DNA of 19,096 nucleotides from JAZKSG01 sp964384785 (GCA_964384785.1 CAYLLH010000043.1:1-19096); one strand, 5' to 3'. Counted from the stretch's first letter, positions 7,463 to 15,345 are shown. Translations and numbers: made by a program. The notes: a model not told the origin generated them from the sequence alone.

Positions 7463-8865
7463 ATATCTATAAACATGTAAGGTGAATTGTATTTGTCTTT
7501 AACTTCAGAGGGAACATCACCAATTTTGAAAAGTGATTCACCCTTTTTAGAATCATACGCTGTTTCACAATAATAATATTTCTTGTTATTAGAAACAACA
7601 AATTTACCATCAACATCTTCAGAAATACTAATGCCTGCTGCTAAATGACCAATCTGTTTGGATTCGTCCTCATCTAAAATATAAAGCAACAAAGCTGTAT
7701 CAAAACCTAAAACCTTAGTAATAGATGCAAAAAGAACAGCACTATCCTCACAATCTCCTTTACCATCTACAAGAGTCTCAACAGGATAACGCCAGTATTC
7801 CTCCTCATTTTTAGTAGAACTATCAGATTTATAACTTATAATTTCCTGAACAAAACGAAGAATAAAATTTATTTTTTTAACTTCATCAAACCCCTCGATT
7901 AACTGATCCAGTTTCTTTGAAAGATCAACAATTACATCTTCATCATAAGTAACAAAACCTGCCATATCCTTTTTCAGAGAAGGACGACGTTCATCCGTCT
8001 GAAAATTTTTATATTCATTATATGTTTCATCAGGAATATTTAAAATTATACCATAATCCTGGTTTTCAAAACTCCATTCAAAACTATACTCTCTACCAAA
8101 ATTAACTTCACCAGGAATCAAAACCTCATACCAAAAACTAGCATCTGAACCCCTAGATACACCCTTAGGATTAACATTAAGACTATTTTTTGTTAAATCA
8201 TATTGAATCTTAAAAGCATCACCAGATTCAGATGTAACATCTATTTCATCATCAGATAAAAAACTATCATGATCAAAAAATTCAAAACTTAAAACAAATA
8301 TTTCCTGATCCGTATCATCAGGAATATCAAAAGTATATTCAAAATCAATATTTTTTTTATGATTCAACCAACAAACCCAGAAATCTCCTCCGTTGTCATA
8401 AGTAACTTTCTCTTGATTATCCCTCTGAAAGTCAAAATAAATCTGTGACCATTTTAGGATATCAACACGTTTATTTAATTCAAAATCAGTTATTTTAACA
8501 GTTATCGAAAGATCTACATTAGGATTTATATCCTTGTTATCACCAATCCCATCTTTATCTGAGTCTTTCCATTCCGATGGATCATCGGGAAATTCATCTA
8601 TAAAAAGATTAGAATTACTGTCCAGACTATTTTTTCCTTTATTCCAAGAGTCGGGATAACCATCTCCATCACTGTCTTTACTAGCTGAGGGATCATCAGG
8701 AAAAGCATCCAGAGAATCCTCTACTCCATCTTTATCTCGATCATTTATTTCCTTTTTTTTATCAGATTTATTTGAAAAAATTGATTCATCAGAATCACTG
8801 ATACAACCTGTAAATAAAGCAAAACAAATAATAAAAATAACAGAAAGCACCAGTAATTTTTTCAT
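7459..8865 (-). CDS. Lipoprotein with thrombospondin type 3 repeats and a transglutaminase-like domain
   Basis: A 468-residue exported protein. The N terminus is a signal peptide with lipobox LFTGC, giving Cys21 as the anchored residue. Residues about 42-115 hold acidic calcium-binding-type repeats (DRDKDGVEDSLD, DSDGDGYPDSW, DSDKDGIGDNKD), each followed by FPDDPS-like linkers. A beta-rich middle (about 120-280) is unrecognised. The C-terminal part (about 310-440) resembles the transglutaminase/cysteine-protease fold, with GKGDCEDSA (Cys372), GHLA (His407) and YYYCETA (Glu434 where the third catalytic residue is expected). It may cleave or crosslink peptides at the cell surface; activity is not proven. 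It seems leaderless: a TATA-like palindrome lies about 27 nt before the ATG. Alone on its strand. Confidence 0.85.
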   Translation of the reverse strand: MKKLLVLSVIFIICFALFTGCISDSDESIFSNKSDKKKEINDRDKDGVEDSLDAFPDDPSASKDSDGDGYPDSWNKGKNSLDSNSNLFIDEFPDDPSEWKDSDKDGIGDNKDINPNVDLSITVKITDFELNKRVDILKWSQIYFDFQRDNQEKVTYDNGGDFWVCWLNHKKNIDFEYTFDIPDDTDQEIFVLSFEFFDHDSFLSDDEIDVTSESGDAFKIQYDLTKNSLNVNPKGVSRGSDASFWYEVLIPGEVNFGREYSFEWSFENQDYGIILNIPDETYNEYKNFQTDERRPSLKKDMAGFVTYDEDVIVDLSKKLDQLIEGFDEVKKINFILRFVQEIISYKSDSSTKNEEEYWRYPVETLVDGKGDCEDSAVLFASITKVLGFDTALLLYILDEDESKQIGHLAAGISISEDVDGKFVVSNNKKYYYCETAYDSKKGESLFKIGDVPSEVKDKYNSPYMFIDI

Positions 8866-8882
8866 CTATATAAATAGCATCT

Positions 8883-8900
8883 AATATTATATATAATATT
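8883..8900. promoter_or_regulatory. Perfect 18-bp A/T palindrome at the lipoprotein promoter
   Basis: AATATTATATATAATATT is a perfect palindrome centred 27 nt upstream of the lipoprotein ATG at 8865, the place of a TATA box for a leaderless message. The divergent methyltransferase start at 8999 is too far away to use this box; it has TATTATTTATA at 8962-8972. Confidence 0.5.
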
Positions 8901-8998
8901 TTTGCTTAAATTTTAATATTTTATAAAAAACTATTTTTTCAATTAAATTATTAAAACCTTCTATTATTTATACAGAAAACAAGGATTAGTTTAAAAAA

Positions 8999-9676
8999 AT
9001 GGTTGATAATCAAAAAACATGGGATACAATAGCTAAAAGTTTTGATAAAACCCGTCAAAAAACCTGGAAAGAATGCATAAACTATATAGACCAACTCATG
9101 CCGGAAGGATTAAATGTTGATCTAGCCTGCGGCAACGGAAGACATCTTCTACCACTGGCCAATAAAAGCAAAAAAACTATAGGTATAGATATTTCAAAAA
9201 AAATGTTAAAAATAATACAAAAAAAAATTATTAAACAAAAAATCAACAACATATCATTAATACAAGCTAACGCTGAAAAAATCCCAATAAAAAAACAAAC
9301 AATTGATCACCTAATCTTCATCGCAGCGTTACATAACATAAAACATAAAAAAAAACGTATACAAACCTTAAATGAAGTTAAACGAATCCTTAAAACAGAT
9401 GGAAATGCCTTAATATCAGTTTGGTCAAGAGAACAAGATCGATTCAGAAACCATTCTTTTGAAAAAGAACTAGAAAACAAAGAAAACACGGAATATGGAG
9501 ATATAACCATTTATTGGAAGCAGGATAAACTTAACATACCACGGTTTTATCATCTGTACAGTAAAAACGAATTCAAAGAAGAATTAGCACATAGTAATCT
9601 AGAAATAATTAGTTTTAAAGAATCAAAAATAGTTTCAAAAAACTACCCTGATAACTTTTTTGCATTAGTTAGATAA
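8999..9676 (+). CDS. Trm9-like SAM-dependent tRNA methyltransferase
   Basis: A 225-residue class I methyltransferase. The SAM-binding motif I is DLACGNGRH (41-49), and the acidic end of motif II is IGID (61-64). The N-terminal TWDTIAKSFDKTR and the later VWSREQDRF (141-149) match the pattern of the Trm9/ALKBH8 family, which methylates carboxymethyl groups on wobble uridine of tRNA, usually with the zinc protein Trm112. No Trm112 gene is in this window. The substrate is inferred from family resemblance, and other small-molecule methyltransferases are possible. The ATG is a few bases after the expected start site, so the leader is very short. The final 34 bp overlap the convergent symporter gene. 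Confidence 0.82.
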   Translation: MVDNQKTWDTIAKSFDKTRQKTWKECINYIDQLMPEGLNVDLACGNGRHLLPLANKSKKTIGIDISKKMLKIIQKKIIKQKINNISLIQANAEKIPIKKQTIDHLIFIAALHNIKHKKKRIQTLNEVKRILKTDGNALISVWSREQDRFRNHSFEKELENKENTEYGDITIYWKQDKLNIPRFYHLYSKNEFKEELAHSNLEIISFKESKIVSKNYPDNFFALVR

Positions 9677-11061
9677 CTTACAGATATAAGTACTATTGTT
9701 GAAATTAAAACCGCTGGTATCGCAGAAAGGAAACCAAAACTAGAAATAAAATCATATTGAAACATGAAAACACATATCTCACCAATAATTATACTAGCTA
9801 AAGCACCATATTTATTTGTTTTATCCCAATAAAGTACAAATAAAACAGTGGGAAACAAAACAGCTAGACCTGAAAAAGTAGTACTTACTAGACTACCCAT
9901 TATACCTACATTTGGATCATAACCTGCTAAAACATAAATAATTGCAAAAAATGATAAAAATACTACAAGTATTTTTGCAAAATTTATCTCAGATATCCTT
10001 TTTTTCAAAAACGGTAGATCACGAGAAAGCATAGTAGACAAAGAAAGAAGCTGGGAATCAGCAGTAGACATTAAAGCCGCTAGAGCACCAATCATAACAA
10101 AAGCATAAACAAAAGAAGGAGTATATTTCTGAACCATCAAAGGAAGAACCATATCCTCAGAACCCGAAGCTACTTCTAACCCGGTTCCATGAGCCCAAAC
10201 ACCTATTAGAACCGGTATCAAAAACAAAAAAGACACGACTAAAGGATACATTATCATAGACATCTTCAAAGATTTTTCATCTTTAGCAGTATAAAACCTT
10301 GAAAAAATCTGAGGAAACATAGGATCAGCTAAAACCCATAGAATCATAAAAGAGAACCATATCTGAGGAATAAAAAAATCACCAACACCTGGACGAGTGA
10401 ATAAATCAGGGTTAGCATTCAAAGCATTAAGATTAGCTTGTTCAAAACCACCAAGATTAACCGCTATAAAAACCACGGCTATAACAAGAGCAAAAATCAT
10501 AATTAGACCTTGGATCAGATCAGTCCAACCAGATGCGCGCATACCACCAGATAAAACATAAAAAGTAATCACACAAACTGTTATAATCGCTCCTATCTGC
10601 CAATCCAAAGACGTCATACTCTCAATAATTAAACCGGAACCAATGGCTTGAACCGCAAGATAAGGAATAGTAAACACAACCATGACAAACATAAAAAGAA
10701 GTCTAACACTTTTACTATTTAATCTGTCACCAACAAGCTCAGGAGGAGTCATATAATTATTTTTTTTACCCAACTGCCAGATTTTTCTACCTATAACATA
10801 AAACATAACAGCCATAAAAGCAGTACCAAAACCCATTATTCCATACTGACCAAAACCAGTCTTGTATGCGTTACCCGCAAAACCAAGAAACGTAAAAGCC
10901 GAAAAATTAGTAGCTGCTAATGTAAAAAACAAAACAACTGGACCAAATGTCCTATTCCCAAGAAAATAATCCTCAGGTGTCTTAGAAGACCTTTTATGAG
11001 CTAAATAACCCAAACATACAAGAAAAACAAAATAAAAAACCATAAGTAAAACAAAAATCAA
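9643..11061 (-). CDS. Sodium:solute symporter (SSS family)
   Basis: A 472-residue multi-pass permease of the SSS family, which takes up organic acids, amino acids or similar solutes with sodium. Landmarks are the early EDYFLGNRTFGPVVL (30-44), GGMRASGWTDLIQ (172-184) and MSTADSQLLSLSTML (331-345), the last contributing to the sodium site. About 13 hydrophobic segments are visible. The start is a TTG whose TTGA overlaps the stop of the upstream DUF3311-like gene, indicating translational coupling. An ATG six codons later (11043) is the alternative. The 3' end overlaps the convergent methyltransferase gene by 34 bp. Substrate unknown; pairing with DUF3311 is typical of the pantothenate/acetate-like branch. 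Confidence 0.92.
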   Translation of the reverse strand: MIFVLLMVFYFVFLVCLGYLAHKRSSKTPEDYFLGNRTFGPVVLFFTLAATNFSAFTFLGFAGNAYKTGFGQYGIMGFGTAFMAVMFYVIGRKIWQLGKKNNYMTPPELVGDRLNSKSVRLLFMFVMVVFTIPYLAVQAIGSGLIIESMTSLDWQIGAIITVCVITFYVLSGGMRASGWTDLIQGLIMIFALVIAVVFIAVNLGGFEQANLNALNANPDLFTRPGVGDFFIPQIWFSFMILWVLADPMFPQIFSRFYTAKDEKSLKMSMIMYPLVVSFLFLIPVLIGVWAHGTGLEVASGSEDMVLPLMVQKYTPSFVYAFVMIGALAALMSTADSQLLSLSTMLSRDLPFLKKRISEINFAKILVVFLSFFAIIYVLAGYDPNVGIMGSLVSTTFSGLAVLFPTVLFVLYWDKTNKYGALASIIIGEICVFMFQYDFISSFGFLSAIPAVLISTIVLISVSYLTNAKKLSG

Positions 11062-11279
11062 TCCTCATCAACCCTCCAGAAAAATAAACAAAAAACATAA
11101 TGCACTAAGGAAAGCAAAAGAGTAATAACAATTAAATAAAAAACCCAGAACGGAAGACCAAAAAATAAAGGATTAAATTTATTCCAAAACCAAAAATCTA
11201 AAGATAAAACAAAGAAAACAACAAAAACAAAAAACCAGAAAAACTTGTTTTTAATAATATATGATATCCTTCCCGTCAT
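11058..11279 (-). CDS. Small DUF3311-like membrane protein, symporter partner
   Basis: A 73-residue membrane protein with two hydrophobic segments separated by WNKFNPLFFGLPFWVFYLIV. That linker matches the FGLPF-containing pattern of DUF3311 proteins, which are commonly encoded just before SSS symporters. The preferred start is ATG at 11279, because AGGTG at 11286-11290 is well placed as its ribosome site; a GTG at 11288 would lie within that site. Its stop codon overlaps the TTG start of the symporter. It is probably a small subunit or stabiliser of the transporter; that role is inferred from context. Confidence 0.78.
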   Translation of the reverse strand: MTGRISYIIKNKFFWFFVFVVFFVLSLDFWFWNKFNPLFFGLPFWVFYLIVITLLLSLVHYVFCLFFWRVDED

Positions 11280-11315
11280 TTTAAACACCTACAGACTTTT
11301 TTTTAGTTATGTATT

Positions 11316-11341
11316 GTTTCCTGGTTTAACGGGCTGGAAAC
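11316..11341. repeat. GTTTCC/GGAAAC inverted repeat upstream of the symporter operon
   Basis: GTTTCC (11316-11321) and GGAAAC (11336-11341) form a 6-bp inverted repeat with a 14-nt GC-richer spacer, in otherwise A/T-rich DNA, 37-62 nt before the DUF3311-like start. This position suits an operator overlapping or just upstream of the promoter. The remainder of 11280-11486 shows only A/T-rich spacer. Confidence 0.4.
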
Positions 11342-11434
11342 AAAAAAACAAGAAAAAACAATGCCCTAATGTTTTTTTTACAAACACAGAAAACAACTTT
11401 TATTATAAAATTTTTTTGAGATTTTAAAAAAAAA

Positions 11435-11442
11435 TTTAAATA
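11435..11442 (+). promoter_or_regulatory. TATA-like box for the small RHH-like gene
   Basis: TTTAAATA preceded by a run of A residues resembles an archaeal BRE/TATA. Transcription would begin near 11465, leaving a leader of about 20-40 nt before the candidate starts. Confidence 0.45.
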
Positions 11443-11501
11443 AATAAAGTTATAAACAACTAAAAGATAATAATTAACACAATAGGATGGGATTAGGAAA
11501 A

Positions 11502-11645
11502 ATGGTCAAAATAGAAATTGATGAAGACCGATATAAAAAACTTAAAAAATGTATAGAAAAAACAAATTTAAACTGCCCTTTTGACGAAGCCGTAAATATT
11601 TTTCTTGACGAAACCATAAATGAACTAAGATATATCTACAGATAA
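11502..11645 (+). CDS. Small ribbon-helix-helix-like protein
   Basis: A 47-residue frame starting MVKIEIDEDRYKKLKKCIEK and ending LRYIYR. The layout of a short beta strand (VKIEID), helix (DRYKKLKKCIEKTN), turn and second helix (FDEAVNIFLDETINELR) fits the ribbon-helix-helix DNA-binding fold of small archaeal regulators and antitoxins. The strand lacks the usual basic DNA-contact residues, so DNA binding is uncertain. A ribosome-site-like TTAGGAAAA precedes ATG 11502; an in-frame ATG at 11487 would add five residues. No toxin-like gene is adjacent. A T-run at 11654-11661 ends it, convergent with the ABC permease gene. Confidence 0.65.
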   Translation: MVKIEIDEDRYKKLKKCIEKTNLNCPFDEAVNIFLDETINELRYIYR

Positions 11646-11653
11646 ACTTCTCC

Positions 11654-11661
11654 TTTTTTTT
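11654..11661. terminator. T8 tract between convergent genes
   Basis: This T-run begins 8 nt after the RHH-like gene and overlaps the stop codon of the ABC permease gene on the other strand. It is a U-tract terminator for the plus-strand gene only. Confidence 0.45.
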
Positions 11662-12478
11662 ATACCTCGATATTTTTATGTTCAAAATATATCATAGTAG
11701 CAATCAAGACAACCACTGTAAAAATAATAAGAACAACTAAACCTTCAACGTATACTTCACCAAATTTCAAGGAATCATATGGTTTATAATAATTTTTTAA
11801 AGATAAGTATCCAATATACTCATAATCAGGTATCATCTGTGCTATAGAATCTAAAATAAACATTCCTACAACGATAGCCATTGTGATAATACTTGATTTC
11901 ATTTTTTCATCAAAGATTGTTGAAATAAAAAGACCTAAGCTAATGATACTAAGAAAATAGAAAACAGATATAAGATGAGTTAAGAAAAGATAAAAAAAGT
12001 TAAGATTTTCACCAATTGCTATTGTTGCACCAACAATTGTTAAATAAGCTCCAAGGTTTATAATAAGAACCATCGGAATTAAACCCATGAATTTCTCAAT
12101 AATTATTTGTTTACGAGAAATTGGATTTGACATTAATAAATCGAAAGTTTTTCCTTCGATTTCTTTTGAAATCATTGATGCAGCTAAAAAACCAAAAATT
12201 ATTCCAAGTATCAGAACCCAGAAGATTTGATACATTTCTATATTTAAAAAACCTACATAAGATGCCATATCTTGATATCCGGGTATAAATCCAAATTGTT
12301 CAAATCCGCCTGAATCCTGCATATCTTTCATCATATCCTCAAAAGCAGGATACATTAGAGTATACATAGCAGCCATACCAGAAAAAAGAAGAGTAAGAAG
12401 GGTTGTAGATTTCCAATTATCATAAATTGTTTGAATTGTAATTCTAAAACGAAGTATTTGTTTTAAAACATAATCCAT
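11660..12478 (-). CDS. ABC-2 type transporter permease
   Basis: A 272-residue membrane subunit of an ABC exporter, with six hydrophobic segments. After the first (about 27-45) comes an extracytoplasmic stretch rich in Met, Asp and Gly. The conserved cytoplasmic segment SKEIEGKTFDLLMSNPISRK is typical of ABC-2/NosY-like permeases. The start lies 2 nt after the ATPase stop, and the ribosome site AGAGGTGAAG is inside the end of the ATPase gene. The pair is therefore one operon and one exporter. Substrate (drug, lipid or peptide) is not evident. Confidence 0.9.
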   Translation of the reverse strand: MDYVLKQILRFRITIQTIYDNWKSTTLLTLLFSGMAAMYTLMYPAFEDMMKDMQDSGGFEQFGFIPGYQDMASYVGFLNIEMYQIFWVLILGIIFGFLAASMISKEIEGKTFDLLMSNPISRKQIIIEKFMGLIPMVLIINLGAYLTIVGATIAIGENLNFFYLFLTHLISVFYFLSIISLGLFISTIFDEKMKSSIITMAIVVGMFILDSIAQMIPDYEYIGYLSLKNYYKPYDSLKFGEVYVEGLVVLIIFTVVVLIATMIYFEHKNIEV

Positions 12479-12480
12479 TT

Positions 12481-13356
12481 TTATTCTTCACCTCTGCTGT
12501 CATAAAAATGCATAAAAATATCTTCTAGACTAAATTCCTGTATCTGAAGGTCTATGACGGTATATTTAGAAATCTCTTTTATCCAATGATCAATATTATC
12601 ATCTGTTTTAAATTCAATCCATCCATCAACAATTTTTGTATCAGTTGGACCTGAAAAATTTTTGTTATCTTCCTTGATTTTTAAACGAATTTTTTTACCA
12701 CTTTTACGTTTGAGTTTTTCAATACTTTCTAGAGCAACCAGTTGGCCTTTACGGATAATGGCTGCTCTGTCACAGATTTTATCTACTTCGCTTAGTATAT
12801 GGGAAGAAAAAAACATAGTTCTTCCTTTTTTCTTCTCGTTTTTTAAAAATTTGTAAAATTTTTGTTGAAGTAATGGGTCTAGTCCGCTTGTTGGTTCATC
12901 CATAATAACAATCTTAGGATCATCCATAAAGGCTTGAACGATCCCAAGTTTTTGTTTCATACCGCGAGAATAACCTTTGATTTTACGTTCTAAGGGAAGT
13001 TCAAAAATTTCAAGAAGTTCATCTAAAAGAGGAAGATCCGTGTTTCGTATCTTTGCAAAATAATCTAAAAACTGTTTTCCTGTGAGGTGTTCATATAATG
13101 CTAGTTCACCAGGTATATAACCAACATTTTTTCTAATTTCTACACTGTTTTCAGTGATATCCTTACCAAGAATAAAACCCTTTCCATTAGTGGGTTTTAA
13201 AAAACCCAGTAGAGTTCGTATGGTAGTGGTTTTACCAGCTCCATTTGGACCAAGGAATCCAAATATTTCACCTGATTCAACAGAAAAACTAAGATTTTCG
13301 ATTCCTCTCACTTCACCATAAAACTTAGAGAGTTTTTTTGTTTCGATTACACTCAT
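12481..13356 (-). CDS. ABC transporter ATP-binding protein
   Basis: A 291-residue ATPase partner of the adjacent permease (CcmA-like exporter class). It shows Walker A GPNGAGKT (36-43), signature YSRGMKQK in place of LSGGQ (129-136), Walker B IVIMDEP (149-155) and the H-loop His186 in SSHILSE. About 90 C-terminal residues beyond the core are typical of this exporter class. GAGG about 12 nt before the ATG and a TATA-like TTTTTATATAATC on minus (about 13391-13403) give it its own promoter, separate from the response regulator upstream. First gene of the two-gene exporter operon. Confidence 0.95.
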   Translation of the reverse strand: MSVIETKKLSKFYGEVRGIENLSFSVESGEIFGFLGPNGAGKTTTIRTLLGFLKPTNGKGFILGKDITENSVEIRKNVGYIPGELALYEHLTGKQFLDYFAKIRNTDLPLLDELLEIFELPLERKIKGYSRGMKQKLGIVQAFMDDPKIVIMDEPTSGLDPLLQQKFYKFLKNEKKKGRTMFFSSHILSEVDKICDRAAIIRKGQLVALESIEKLKRKSGKKIRLKIKEDNKNFSGPTDTKIVDGWIEFKTDDNIDHWIKEISKYTVIDLQIQEFSLEDIFMHFYDSRGEE

Positions 13357-13408
13357 CTAGTGCATCCTCAAAAGGTTCATATAAAAATGAGATTATATAA
13401 AAATATTG

Positions 13409-13432
13409 AAAAAAACAAACAAAAAATAAAAA
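13409..13432 (-). terminator. U-rich terminator after the response regulator
   Basis: On minus this region is a series of T-runs (plus-strand A-runs), beginning about 10 nt past the receiver stop codon and ahead of the ATPase promoter. Confidence 0.4.
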
Positions 13433-13442
13433 TTAATTTTTT

Positions 13443-13814
13443 TTATACGGGTATCATTTCTTGGACATTAGAAATTAAATCTAAAACATTAAATGGTTTA
13501 GTTATATAATCTTGAATGTAAGGTTCTAAACCCTTTATTTTATCAGGGTCTTTTGTGCCTTTAGCTGTAACTATTGATATTTTAACATTTTCTGCATATC
13601 CTTTTTTTACAATTTCTTCAATTGTGTCCCAGCCATCCATAAAAGGCATCATTATATCCATCAATATTATTCCGTTAAATCCTTTTTCCAGTTCGCTAAT
13701 ACAATCCTTTCCACTATCAACTGTGAAAACCTCATATCCTTCTTTTTCAAAAATATTTCTGATGGTAATTAAGATATCTGGATCATCATCTACAATCATA
13801 AGTTTTTTATTCAT
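13443..13814 (-). CDS. Stand-alone response regulator receiver protein
   Basis: A 123-residue CheY-like receiver with no output domain. Key residues are the acidic pair Asp9/Asp10 in IVDDD, phosphoacceptor Asp53 in LMDIMMP, Thr83 in IVTAKG and Lys106 in YITKPF. It probably relays phosphate from a histidine kinase to another protein by contact. Its kinase is not adjacent; the soluble kinase at 105-974 is the only one in the window, and pairing is only possible. A strong ribosome site (GTGAGGAGT, about 13822-13830) precedes the start. TATA-like sequence is present around 13875-13885. Confidence 0.95.
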   Translation of the reverse strand: MNKKLMIVDDDPDILITIRNIFEKEGYEVFTVDSGKDCISELEKGFNGIILMDIMMPFMDGWDTIEEIVKKGYAENVKISIVTAKGTKDPDKIKGLEPYIQDYITKPFNVLDLISNVQEMIPV

Positions 13815-13931
13815 CTTTTACTCCTCACTTTTTATTTAGGACTAACGGACCACCCTTAAGATATACTTTAAACTGCATAGTATATATACGTTATGTGTTA
13901 TAATTACATAATGTCAAAAACACTATATAAA

Positions 13932-13945
13932 AATGTAGAAAAAAA
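13932..13945 (-). terminator. U-tract after ksgA
   Basis: On minus the sequence after the ksgA stop reads AAAGC, then seven T residues, then TACATTTTTAT. This is suited to end the five-gene operon. Confidence 0.4.
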
Positions 13946-13952
13946 GCTTTAC

Positions 13953-14702
13953 TTAAACATATTCCAAAAGATTATCACTTAACAAACCAATCCTTTCAGG
14001 AGAAAGACGTTCAACTCTTTTATCAACAAAAGGTAAATCATCCAAATCCTTTAAACCATAAACATTTTTTAAAATCCTACCAATTTTTTTCCTACGATAA
14101 TTAAAAAGATTTCTAACCAAATTAAAAAAAAACTGTTCATCTTTAACTAAAAAAGGAGGTTTATCTCTAGGAATCATACGAACAATACTTGAGTCAACTC
14201 GTGGCACAGGATAAAAACATCCCTTAGAAACAGTTTGTATTATCTCACAAAAAGATTTATAATAAACACTAACAGAAAGACGGGAATAATTTTTACTACC
14301 CGGTTTTGCAACTAAACGCTCAGCAAACTCTTTCTGATAAATAAAAACACCAAGATCAAAACCAAAATCTAAAAACTTAAAAGTAACAGGTGATGAAATC
14401 TGATAAGGAAGATTAGAAACAATCTTATTAAAACAAGGAATATTATTAAAATCTACATCTAAAACATCCTTATTAATCAACAAAACATTATCAGAAACCA
14501 TTTTTTTTAAAAAACTAACAAGATAAATATCTATTTCAATACAAATAACTTTTTTAGCTTTCTCAGCTAAAAGATTAGTCAAAACACCTTTACCAGGACC
14601 AACCTCTAACACAACATCATTTGAATTTACATCTGCAAGAGAAACTTCTTTTTCAGCAATTTTTTTATTAACCAAAAAATTTTGACCAAGTTTTTTAATC
14701 AT
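13953..14702 (-). CDS. ksgA: 16S rRNA dimethyladenosine transferase
   Basis: A 249-residue SAM-dependent enzyme of the KsgA/Dim1 family, which dimethylates two adjacent adenosines in the 3'-terminal hairpin of small-subunit rRNA during ribosome maturation. Visible motifs are the N-terminal LGQNFL (5-10), SAM site LEVGPGKG (32-39), IEID (55-58) and the catalytic NLPY (97-100). The C-terminal helical domain (RRKKIGRIL) is present. It is the last gene of the operon, 15 nt after the DUF655 gene. Oddly, no ribosome site precedes the ATG, only a run of T residues, so it may be translated at low efficiency or by coupling. Confidence 0.97.
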   Translation of the reverse strand: MIKKLGQNFLVNKKIAEKEVSLADVNSNDVVLEVGPGKGVLTNLLAEKAKKVICIEIDIYLVSFLKKMVSDNVLLINKDVLDVDFNNIPCFNKIVSNLPYQISSPVTFKFLDFGFDLGVFIYQKEFAERLVAKPGSKNYSRLSVSVYYKSFCEIIQTVSKGCFYPVPRVDSSIVRMIPRDKPPFLVKDEQFFFNLVRNLFNYRRKKIGRILKNVYGLKDLDDLPFVDKRVERLSPERIGLLSDNLLEYV

Positions 14703-14717
14703 AAAAATAAAAAAAAA

Positions 14718-15290
14718 TTAACGATGATATGATTTAGAAACAGGAGGACGGGTAAACAATCGATATTTCTCATCAGGATTAATTAATTCTTCTTCAACAC
14801 GTTTAGCTATAAGTTTAGAAGGATCTCTTAAAAAATCAATACGATCACACATTTCTTTAAAACTCTCAAAACGTTTCTTACGACGTTCTTCAAGAATCTC
14901 ATGCATCATTTTTTTACCAAGACCCGGTAGTAACTCAAGAACATGAAAACGAGTAGATATTGCTGGTGCTTCATTAAAAAATTTTACAAAACGCGGCTCG
15001 TTATCTTTAACAATATCCTGAAGAACATAGGGAAGTTCACCATGAGCAGTAGATGTTAAATTATCGTAATTAATCCTACCCTTAATCTTAGCGATTTTTT
15101 CACGTTTTTTACCATCTTTGCCAACATAAATCTTTTCACCAGATACAAAAGACTCATTTTTTTTAGGAACAAGTTCAAGCAAAGTAAACTGAGTTTCACC
15201 AAGGCCATAAACCACTGGATTCCGCTTATAAGAGGGTAGGTCAGCTCTTCCTTTCTCTAAATAATCTAAAACATATACGTAATCCTCCAC
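14718..15290 (-). CDS. DUF655 protein, predicted nucleic-acid binding
   Basis: A 190-residue archaeal protein of family DUF655. The N-terminal half (EDYVYVLDYLEKGR to about 85) looks like a beta-barrel/OB-type domain. The C-terminal half carries a helix-hairpin-helix-like segment, ELLPGLGKKMMHEILEER, followed by a basic helix, which suggests RNA or DNA binding. It is regularly found between rpo4 and ksgA in archaea, as here, implying a role in ribosome or RNA processing; no enzymatic function is known to me. The start is GTG (15290) preceded by the strong ribosome site AAGGGGGTT (15298-15306). Confidence 0.92.
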   Translation of the reverse strand: MEDYVYVLDYLEKGRADLPSYKRNPVVYGLGETQFTLLELVPKKNESFVSGEKIYVGKDGKKREKIAKIKGRINYDNLTSTAHGELPYVLQDIVKDNEPRFVKFFNEAPAISTRFHVLELLPGLGKKMMHEILEERRKKRFESFKEMCDRIDFLRDPSKLIAKRVEEELINPDEKYRLFTRPPVSKSYHR

Positions 15291-15345
15291 AATTTTAACC
15301 CCCTTTAAACTCCTTCAAATCCTTTCTTTAGTCTATATTCTACTA

